57,490 nt of DNA, from the NCBI GenBank assembly GCA_030430385.1, contig JAUIFO010000015.1, forward strand, positions 1-57,490, written 5' to 3'. The notes beneath the pieces were generated by a model that was not told where the DNA came from, made no database searches, and saw only the letters and a program-made list of their open reading frames with translations. The DNA is from Bacteroidia bacterium. GTDB lineage: Bacteria > Bacteroidota > Bacteroidia > Flavobacteriales > Flavobacteriaceae. How positions within the stretch are numbered: the first letter of the stretch is position 1; the number at the start of each line of letters is the position of its first letter. This document shows positions 8,618 through 14,797 of the stretch, piece after piece. The translations under genes and the position numbers were made by a program.

Positions 8618-8713
8618 TTCAAATGTTTTGTCAGTTCACTAATTTACATTTATATCTCAAAAAACTGTGTAAAAAATCAAAATATTTTCGGGTGGTGATG
8701 GGGAAGTGAAAGC

Positions 8714-8790
8714 TCTTTTGGTTTTTCAGCGTTGGCTATGAGCGTTGGGAAAAACCAAATGTGCTTGAACGTGGGTTGGCTTTTCAGAGC
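8714..8790. repeat. Hairpin B upstream of the restriction-modification operon
   Basis: Perfect 10 bp inverted pair TTTGGTTTTT (8717-8726) / AAAAACCAAA (8750-8759), preceded by CTCT and followed by TGTG and GGGTTGGCTTTT. It matches hairpin A in layout and in the flanking bases while the arms have changed together. The stretch 8618-8934 otherwise holds only repeat R6 and no gene on the minus strand. Confidence 0.55.
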
Positions 8791-8798
8791 TTGTGTAC

Positions 8799-8919
8799 AA
8801 CGTGTTACGTGTATGAATAGTTTTTGGGGTTTTGCGCCAATTTTCAGCTATGATTACGCTAGGTAGGGAAACCGTAAATAAGGTTTTGCAGGGTGCAAAA
8901 ATTATTTATACGCGTTGTT
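8799..8919 (-). repeat. Short attC-like repeat R6 (121 bp)
   Basis: A different body from the long repeats but with the same logic. The left part TACGTGTATGAATAGTTTTT pairs with the reverse complement of ATTATTTATACGCGTTGTT at the right, and GGGTTTTGC pairs imperfectly with GCAAAA and GCAGGGTGC segments. It lies between the restriction-modification unit and the unit of small ORFs. Confidence 0.75.
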
Positions 8920-8934
8920 GCCAATCCGTTTTTT

Positions 8935-9078
8935 ATGTCCCACGGTTTAGTCGGTGTCGAACAAGAACAAATTTTAGAAAAAATAGTAGAATTACTAAAA
9001 GGTCAATCTTATACTAATTCTAAACAAATTCTTTTTAACGCCATGGACAGAATTGGGTCAGACGCTATAGTTTCTTGA
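8935..9078 (+). CDS. Small ORF, possibly the 5' half of an interrupted gene
   Basis: 47 residues from ATG at 8935, rich in Glu, Gln, Lys and Leu. The frame opens further upstream but only into repeat R6. It is on the plus strand, opposite to the array direction. Its last codons (context GGTCAGACGCTATAG, 9056-9070) recur at 9308-9322 in the same reading phase in front of the ORF at 9331-9507. Removing the 252 bp between them would give one 106-residue frame. Either a broken gene or a small independent one; no family recognised. Confidence 0.4.
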   Translation: MSHGLVGVEQEQILEKIVELLKGQSYTNSKQILFNAMDRIGSDAIVS

Positions 9079-9238
9079 TTTTATCCATTAAATCGTCATA
9101 CTCTATATCGACAGTAATACTCAATTTATCTGTGAAAAAAATCTTAGTGCTTGAATTATTAGCCTTTTTTATGTAGAGTATTTTATCTACAAATATTGTG
9201 GCTTTACTTCCGCCGAAATGTACTTCTAATGTTTTCAT
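9065..9238 (-). CDS. Small hypothetical protein (57 aa)
   Basis: 57 residues starting MKTLEVHFGGSKATIFVDKI and ending DDLMDKIKKL. It is built of alternating hydrophobic and charged residues like a small beta-alpha fold, without membrane segments. It runs in the array direction. It lies in the 252 bp segment that separates the two plus-strand ORFs and overlaps the first by 14 bp, tail to tail. Function unknown; coding status is judged from composition only. Confidence 0.45.
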   Translation of the reverse strand: MKTLEVHFGGSKATIFVDKILYIKKANNSSTKIFFTDKLSITVDIEYDDLMDKIKKL

Positions 9239-9330
9239 ATTGTTTGGTTTTAATTATTAACGGTTTTGGTTGTCAGTCGCGCGTAACGGTTGCGGTTGAG
9301 TAAGGTCGGTCAGATGTTATAGAAAGTTCA

Positions 9331-9507
9331 ATGTCTTTAGAAGAATTAAATCCACGTATAAGTAACAAACTTGGCGAATTTTGTCGTGAACTAAAGGAAA
9401 TAGACCAATTATCTGCTATACTTAACACGATTGATGAAAACAAGCATCTATTCGATAAATTTGAACACGAAATATCCATAACGTTTAGAGGCGAAAAGGT
9501 TATTTAA
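9331..9507 (+). CDS. Small ORF, possibly the 3' half of an interrupted gene
   Basis: 58 residues from ATG at 9331; the same frame is open back to 9304. It is charged and helical (SLEELNPRISNKLGEF then KEIDQLSAILNTIDENKHLF). The codons just upstream of its ATG repeat the end of the ORF at 8935-9078 in phase. If the 252 bp 9071-9322 are an insertion, the uninterrupted gene would encode about 106 residues. It overlaps the next minus-strand gene by 8 bp at the 3' end. No family recognised. Confidence 0.4.
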   Translation: MSLEELNPRISNKLGEFCRELKEIDQLSAILNTIDENKHLFDKFEHEISITFRGEKVI

Positions 9508-9781
9508 GTGTTTTGTGTGCTTTGTCCTGAAAATCATAGCAACAAAAATCTTTAAAACGTAAAGAAACTCCTTCGTTTACTACGCTCATAAAAGCCAAAA
9601 CAGTTCCTTTTGAATCTTCCTTACAATCATCGCATTTGAGTCCTTTAAATTCAGAATCTAAAAACCTCTTAATTCCGTGCATTGTTTCTTTTCTATTAAT
9701 TACAACAGAAAACTTTTCTTTAACATCTTTTTCTGTCGGAAATTGATATACTTCTACTTTTATTACTTCTTTATCTGTCAT
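9500..9781 (-). CDS. Hypothetical protein with Cys pairs
   Basis: 93 residues from ATG at 9781 (MTDKEVIKVEVYQF...). The frame continues upstream into repeat R7, so the longer start is rejected. A segment LKCDDC and later DFCCYDF give four Cys that could bind a metal or form disulfides. No signal peptide or membrane segment. It runs in the array direction directly downstream of repeat R7, so it is probably transcribed from there. I do not recognise the family. Confidence 0.6.
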   Translation of the reverse strand: MTDKEVIKVEVYQFPTEKDVKEKFSVVINRKETMHGIKRFLDSEFKGLKCDDCKEDSKGTVLAFMSVVNEGVSLRFKDFCCYDFQDKAHKTLK

Positions 9782-9811
9782 TATCCTACTCTCTTTTTTT
9801 AAATGGTTGGC

Positions 9812-10014
9812 AACGTGTTTGTGTATGGTTTGAGCGGATTGAGCCGAAGCTATTTTTAGCTTTGGATGAGCCAAGTTGCTTGCAACTGGCGAAAAATCCG
9901 CTGGAGGAAAATAGCGAGGCTTGCCTTGCTGGTTTTCCGATTAGATAAATATACAAATTGTAGGATAATTTCTTCTAATTAAACAACAAGTACGCATTAA
10001 CTATACACGTTGTT
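9812..10014 (-). repeat. Long attC-like repeat R7 (203 bp, type A)
   Basis: Close copy of R2 and R3, with GCGGATT/AATCCGC pairing and a hairpin CAAGTTG-CTTG-CAACTGG. The minus strand again carries the CCTACAATTTG box. It lies between the units of 9500-9781 and 10030-10611. Confidence 0.9.
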
Positions 10015-10029
10015 AGCCATTGCCTTGAC

Positions 10030-10611
10030 TTACCAAAATTTCCACCATTTTTTATTAGAATTGCTAATTCCACTTTTAGTAGGATCAAAAAGATTTATTT
10101 TTCCTTTATCCATCAACTCTTGCATTTTTGTGTAAGGAACAGTGATATCAAAATAGATTTCATTTCCAGATTTACAGTTCAATAAGTCAAGATGTTTTCC
10201 GTTTTCTTGAACTAATGCTTGAGACAAACGTTCCTCTTGAAGGTAAGATAGAACATCTCTTTCATCAGAAATTCTAGTAACTATATATGGATCTTCTTTT
10301 GTTCCGTTTCCAGTAGAACAAATTCCTTCTAAGATTTTTTGACCAAAAATTAATTCAGATTTAGAGTCTTTTTCTCGATTTAATTTTTCAAGTGCATAAT
10401 TTTTGTAAAAATGTGCTCTTGGAGAAAGTAATATGTTGATGTTATTATATTCAACAGCTTTATTAAACTCACTTTTATCTAATAAATCTTCAATGATTTC
10501 AAGATCATTTGAATATGGATTATAATCCTTATCGGAAAAAACTTCTTTCTGTGATTTAGTAAAATTTTCTTTTGTAGTGTTGAGTATAAAATTAAAGAAG
10601 TCTTCTGTCAT
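10030..10611 (-). CDS. Hypothetical protein, possibly DUF4919-like
   Basis: 193 residues, no signal peptide. The N-terminal half (1-90) is helical, with a tail EFNKAVEYNNINILLSP reminiscent of tetratricopeptide-like pairing. The middle segment STGNGTKEDPYIVTRISDER resembles the conserved GdG...pf.V..v.DEY stretch of Bacteroidota DUF4919 proteins. The end is Trp-rich (KKWWKFW). The function of that family is unknown. Single-gene unit between R7 and R8, with unit ends GTTAGCCA and TGGCTAAC a perfect 8 bp inverted pair. The family match is from memory and is only a suggestion. Confidence 0.6.
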   Translation of the reverse strand: MTEDFFNFILNTTKENFTKSQKEVFSDKDYNPYSNDLEIIEDLLDKSEFNKAVEYNNINILLSPRAHFYKNYALEKLNREKDSKSELIFGQKILEGICSTGNGTKEDPYIVTRISDERDVLSYLQEERLSQALVQENGKHLDLLNCKSGNEIYFDITVPYTKMQELMDKGKINLFDPTKSGISNSNKKWWKFW

Positions 10612-10637
10612 AATGATATTGTTTCAAGGTTGTGGCT

Positions 10638-10761
10638 AACGGATTTGTATATGAGCAGTAAGGGGGTAGTATGCGATAATTTTTATTTTATTACTGAACT
10701 TTGCAGAAAGATAGAAACTCTGGATTAAACTACAAAGCCCTTATTGCTTATATACAGTGTT
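10638..10761 (-). repeat. Short attC-like repeat R8 (124 bp)
   Basis: A third body type. The left end AACGGATTTGTATATGAGCA, then GTAAGGGGGTAG, pairs with the reverse complement of the right end, which reads AACACTGTATATAAGCAATA then AGGGCTTTGTAG. Its left part also resembles the candidate primary site beside the recombinase (TATATG.GC.CTAA). Confidence 0.8.
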
Positions 10762-10776
10762 GGCAACTGGCTTTAT

Positions 10777-12432
10777 TCACTTTTCAATGTTTGGCAATAG
10801 ATATTTTTCCAAAATCAATTCGGGTTGTTGTGTTTTTCCGTTTCTGTAATTTCCAGATGTTATTACAACGACCATTTCTAATTTGGGAAGCACAAAAATA
10901 TATTGTCCGCCAGCACCTCTTGCCTCGTTTGAATTTATAGAAGTTCCATTAAAATCGTATTTGTAATGCCACCATAAATATCCGTAACCATTCTTATCGA
11001 CTGTGTTTTCTAAAACCCGATAATTTTTGAAGGTGTTTTCTACCCAATTTTCTGACAAAATTTGCTTTCCATTCAATTTTCCTTTGTTAAGATATAATTT
11101 TCCGAATTTCATCATATCTCTTGGTGTCAAATACATTCCACCACCAAAATATGGACGACCAGCCATATCGGTTTGGATAATGTAATTTGAAACTCCCAAT
11201 TTTTGAAATAAATTTTTGTCCATAAACAACTCTAATGGTTCAGAAATAATTGAATCCATTGCAACTCCAAGAAGATATGGGTTTGCAGAACCATAGTTTG
11301 CGTGCGTGTTAGGTTCATTAATCATTGGTGCATGTAAGATAGTTTTCGTCCAGTTTTGGGTCGGTTGGTAATTATCTTCTGATGCCAAAGATTTTCGTTC
11401 AATTCCAAAATCCACAGCATCCAAGCCCGAACTCATAGTCAACAGGCTTTTTATGTCTATTTTACGTTTTAAGCTGTCTTTGTAGATTTGATATTCTTTA
11501 GGCAGGAAATCAAAAATGGATTGCTCAACATTATTAAATAATGATTTGTCTTTTGCAATACCAACTACGGCTGATGAAATACTTTTTGATGCTGAACGCA
11601 TATCGTGAGGAATTTGTGAATTGTAGCCGTCAAAATAGTTTTCATAAATTATTTTGCCATTTTTTGAAATCAGAACAGAATGCGTATTAGGTAGGGAATC
11701 TTTTAAAATATGCGATTCCATTTCTGTAAGTTGAAGATTTCCGTTGTTTTTATTTGTTGCAAAGCCACCTATTTCCCAATCGGTTTTAGATTTTTTTAAG
11801 TCTGTCCGCATAACCAAGCTATCTTCTAAATAAATTCCTAATTGAATTTTTTGAGAAAATAGTTTCCCTTTAAATTTCAATCCTGTTTTGAAATCTGAAA
11901 AAGAAATACTGTCATTTTTATTTTGGAAATTCGCACACCAAGTTCCAGTAAATCGGTCATCGCCAAGAATAGGATATGCTTGATACTCATTACCAGAACC
12001 GTTTTCTACACTTAAATAAAAGTTTAGGGATTTAAGTTCGTCTACCATCAACATATTCCAAGTTCCTATAAAAGAGTTAGTCTTTGATTTGGTTAGTTTT
12101 ATGTGATACAGAAGTAATCCAGATTTGATAAATCCGTTAATTTCTTTGCCATTTTCTGATAAATCGCCTATAAATGACAAGTTTTCACTAATTGGTATTT
12201 TAATAAGTTGCTTTGTATCTATTTGGAATGGCTTGTGAATTATATCTCTATTATTAGAAATTTTAAAAACAGCATTTTCAGACTGTAAATTCTCAATTGC
12301 TATTGTAAAGTTGAATATTTTTGAATTTTCTATTTTTCCTTCCCAATTGCCTGTATAATCTGCCATATTTTGACCGAGCAGACTAAATGTGAGCAATGTA
12401 AAAAAGAAAGTGATGCTATTTTGAAATCTCAT
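10777..12432 (-). CDS. Serine hydrolase, beta-lactamase/penicillin-binding fold, exported
   Basis: 551 residues from ATG at 12432, which begins a signal peptide (MRFQNSITFFFTLLTFSLLG). The longer frame to 12594 overlaps the AraC gene and is rejected. The first half of the mature protein (to about 240) is a Bacteroidota-type extension. The second half is the class C beta-lactamase-like domain with SxxK (SASK in RSASKSISSAVVG), a YGS variant of the Tyr motif, and GAGG near the HTG position. Such proteins are usually esterases or peptidases, not antibiotic-degrading enzymes. It shares a unit with the AraC gene at 12498, 65 bp upstream, which may control it. Confidence 0.85.
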   Translation of the reverse strand: MRFQNSITFFFTLLTFSLLGQNMADYTGNWEGKIENSKIFNFTIAIENLQSENAVFKISNNRDIIHKPFQIDTKQLIKIPISENLSFIGDLSENGKEINGFIKSGLLLYHIKLTKSKTNSFIGTWNMLMVDELKSLNFYLSVENGSGNEYQAYPILGDDRFTGTWCANFQNKNDSISFSDFKTGLKFKGKLFSQKIQLGIYLEDSLVMRTDLKKSKTDWEIGGFATNKNNGNLQLTEMESHILKDSLPNTHSVLISKNGKIIYENYFDGYNSQIPHDMRSASKSISSAVVGIAKDKSLFNNVEQSIFDFLPKEYQIYKDSLKRKIDIKSLLTMSSGLDAVDFGIERKSLASEDNYQPTQNWTKTILHAPMINEPNTHANYGSANPYLLGVAMDSIISEPLELFMDKNLFQKLGVSNYIIQTDMAGRPYFGGGMYLTPRDMMKFGKLYLNKGKLNGKQILSENWVENTFKNYRVLENTVDKNGYGYLWWHYKYDFNGTSINSNEARGAGGQYIFVLPKLEMVVVITSGNYRNGKTQQPELILEKYLLPNIEK

Positions 12433-12497
12433 TTTTTGATTGATTTTTGATGAAGAAACAAAGATGAGATTATTAAACTCCCCAAAATTGTATAAAA

Positions 12498-13304
12498 TTA
12501 GCATTGGGAAATTATCTTCAAAAATTTTGAAGGTGTTGTGCGGTAAATTCGCTTGAAGTTTGTGATAAAATGGCTTTGGTCGTAAAAACCACATTTATAA
12601 CAAACTTCTGTCATTGAAAATTTTTTTGAAATGATTAGGTTAAAAGCTTGATTGACTTTAATTAGTCTTATATAATTTCCTAAACTTGTTCCAAAATATT
12701 TACTAAATTCTCTCGATAAATGTACTGGGTGTAAGCCTAAAATTGAACTTAAATTTTTTAAAGAATAATCGATTTGTTCTTCCAAGAGTAGTTCTTGAAG
12801 CTTTTTTGCCCAAATAGGATTTTTAGAGTTTTTTTCTTTGGCTTCCTTTAAATTACTAAATATTCCAATCAATAATGTGTCTATGCTTAAATTTGAATAT
12901 TGGTCGTTTATTTTAGATTCAACGAATATTTTGTTCATTGAATTTTTAATTAAAGGACTTTTTAGATTAATACTTCCTTCAAAATCTGTTATTTGAATAT
13001 CAAAATTTAAAAACCAATTCTCATTCAATTCAATGTGAAAACCTCTTGTAAATTCTGGCGGTTTTATATTGAAATGTGCGTCTTGCCAATTATGAAATAA
13101 CAGGTTTCCTGATTCTAAATAGTAGGATTCTCTTTTGTTTGATTCAAATAGCTTACCTTGAAGCAGATAAGTGAAATATGGGTTTTCGTGATAATGCCAA
13201 TCAACTTTATTGTGTGTATATTCTGTATCGGTAATGATAAGGTTTTCTAAAGCTGATTTTTGGTAATGTGTTCCGTAAAACTCGCCTGTTTTTAGTTTAT
13301 TCAT
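12498..13304 (-). CDS. AraC family transcriptional regulator
   Basis: 268 residues. An N-terminal cupin-like sensing domain (WHYHENPYFTYLLQGKL, about 37-53) is followed by a C-terminal double helix-turn-helix (about 165-265) with SLKNLSSILGLHPVHLSREF and the AraC signature FYDQSHFITNFKRIY. Regulators of this kind bind a small ligand and activate neighbouring genes. The only other gene in the unit is the hydrolase at 10777-12432, in the same direction 65 bp downstream, so this is the obvious target. Repeat R9 lies just upstream. The ligand cannot be deduced. Confidence 0.9.
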   Translation of the reverse strand: MNKLKTGEFYGTHYQKSALENLIITDTEYTHNKVDWHYHENPYFTYLLQGKLFESNKRESYYLESGNLLFHNWQDAHFNIKPPEFTRGFHIELNENWFLNFDIQITDFEGSINLKSPLIKNSMNKIFVESKINDQYSNLSIDTLLIGIFSNLKEAKEKNSKNPIWAKKLQELLLEEQIDYSLKNLSSILGLHPVHLSREFSKYFGTSLGNYIRLIKVNQAFNLIISKKFSMTEVCYKCGFYDQSHFITNFKRIYRTTPSKFLKIISQC

Positions 13305-13326
13305 TCTGTTTCTTCAGCTTGTTGCC

Positions 13327-13525
13327 AACGCATTTGTGTATGGCTTGCGCGGAAATTAGCCGAGCGCTTTGCGTTAGGGTGAGTCGCTTGCGGCGAAAAT
13401 TCCGTTGGAAAAAAGCGCGACAGCTAAGCTGTGTGTATTTTTTCCGTTTTAGTTAATTCAGTACTAAAGGTAGGAAAAATTCCTCTTGTTAAACAACAAA
13501 TTTAGCGTTAGCTATACACGTTGTT
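13327..13525 (-). repeat. Long attC-like repeat R9 (199 bp, type B)
   Basis: Near-copy of R4 and R5, including GCGCTTT/AAAGCGC pairing and the minus-strand TTG-N21-TACCTTTA motif. Its right edge supplies the TAA stop codon of the gene at 13524-14729. Confidence 0.9.
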
Positions 13526-14729
13526 ACCAGCTGGCATTATTTAAACGTGTAGAAAACTCGTCAAGTTTGTTCCAAATATCAATAAACTGTTGCCACCCTT
13601 CTTCTTCTAAATCAGTATTCACAATTAATATTCGTCCTAATTTAGTTTTCGGGTTGAAAAACATAAATGTCGACACACCTGGATCTCCACCTGTATGACC
13701 AATATGCCCATTTGGCGTAAATCCCATAAATATTCCTGTATTGTATTCATCAGAGTAGTCTCTTGTACCTCTATCACTAAAATTATCTTCTCCTAATTGC
13801 TCCTTAAACAATGTTTTATAACTTTCCACACTGAGTAAGCTTCCACTTCCAGAGTAACCTCTTATTAATTCTGAAAGAAATAAACTCAGGTCATTTGCAG
13901 AAGTAATAAATCCACCATCTGGATAAGTAATTAGTTTGTAGCGAGGGTATTCTGTTTGATCTGTTTTATATAGAATGGAATAATTTGATAAGTCAATCGA
14001 ATCGAAAGACCAACCAGAATTGATCATTTTAGAAGGCTTCAAAATATATTTAGCCGTAAAGTCATCATATTTTTCGCCAGTAGCCATTTCTAAGACGATT
14101 GCAGCTAAAGTGGCTCCAATGTTAGTGTATTCAAAAACTTCTCCGGGCTTATTTTTTAGAAAGCCATCTTTCTTATAAAGTTTTCCATCTGTATTCAAAA
14201 TATCCTTCAAAAAGTCTTTCATTGGAATATCAATATCCAACTTACCAATATCATCTTTTAGAACATAACTTTTATCGTAAAATTCAGTGTCCATTATTGT
14301 AGAAGTATGTGTTGCTAAATGACTGATTGTTATTGGTAATTCGGGATGATAGGGATTCCTAACTTCAAATGGAAGATGTTTCTCTATTGGGTCATCAAGG
14401 TTTAACTTTCCTAACTCCTGAGCCTTGAGTAGTGAAACACCTAATAAAGTTTTTGATATTGAAGCAATATTTTGAATTGTATTTTCAGTATATGGTTTTT
14501 TGGCTTTAATATCTGAAAAACCGAATCCGTTTTGATATAGGGTTTTATGTTCATTGACGATAGATACTGAGAATCCATTAATGTGACCTTGCTTATAGAT
14601 TTTGTTTAACTCTATTGTTAAGGAGTCTGAATGAACTTGACTTTCTTGTAATGAAGATTTTTCTTTTCTTGACTTTAAATTACAAGAAAATAATATTCCG
14701 ATTAATAAAATAAGTGTGATTTTTTTCAT
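13524..14729 (-). CDS. Beta-lactamase-fold serine hydrolase, lipoprotein
   Basis: 401 residues with a lipoprotein signal (MKKITLILLIGILFSC, Cys at 16). The class C beta-lactamase/esterase fold is complete: SISK (SxxK) in NIASISKTLLG, YTN (YxN) in VFEYTNIGATLA, and HTG in GHIGHTGGDPG. It should be an envelope-anchored hydrolase acting on a peptide, ester or cell-wall substrate; true beta-lactamase activity is not implied. It is the cassette nearest the recombinase. Its unit ends GTTACCAGC (13523-13531) and GCTGGTAAC (14753-14761) are a perfect 9 bp inverted pair. The TAA stop lies in the repeat edge. Confidence 0.88.
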   Translation of the reverse strand: MKKITLILLIGILFSCNLKSRKEKSSLQESQVHSDSLTIELNKIYKQGHINGFSVSIVNEHKTLYQNGFGFSDIKAKKPYTENTIQNIASISKTLLGVSLLKAQELGKLNLDDPIEKHLPFEVRNPYHPELPITISHLATHTSTIMDTEFYDKSYVLKDDIGKLDIDIPMKDFLKDILNTDGKLYKKDGFLKNKPGEVFEYTNIGATLAAIVLEMATGEKYDDFTAKYILKPSKMINSGWSFDSIDLSNYSILYKTDQTEYPRYKLITYPDGGFITSANDLSLFLSELIRGYSGSGSLLSVESYKTLFKEQLGEDNFSDRGTRDYSDEYNTGIFMGFTPNGHIGHTGGDPGVSTFMFFNPKTKLGRILIVNTDLEEEGWQQFIDIWNKLDEFSTRLNNASW

Positions 14730-14752
14730 ATTGTTGGTTGATTCCTCTGCTT

Positions 14753-14785
14753 GCTGGTAACTAGTTATATGCTCACTAATATAAC
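14753..14785 (-). other. Candidate primary attachment site (attI-like)
   Basis: Directly downstream of the recombinase gene lies GTTATAT (14764-14770), 8 bp, ATATAAC (14779-14785). This is a symmetric arm-spacer-arm layout like Xer/IntI core sites, and it abuts the GGTAAC boundary of the first cassette. It has no repeat body, unlike the sites between cassettes. The predicted exchange point is next to the conserved GTT at 14761-14759 (minus strand). Confidence 0.55.
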
Positions 14786-14797
14786 ACTTTTTAAGGA

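Noticed and set aside
12433..12594. An N-terminal extension of the hydrolase to 12594.
   Set aside because: It would overlap the AraC coding region by nearly 100 bp and hide a clear signal peptide that starts at 12432.
124..13525. The repeats could be MITEs or insertion sequences with terminal inverted repeats.
   Set aside because: No direct target-site duplications flank them. The flanking bases differ across each repeat but match, inverted, across each gene unit, which fits cassette ends rather than transposition. No transposase is present.
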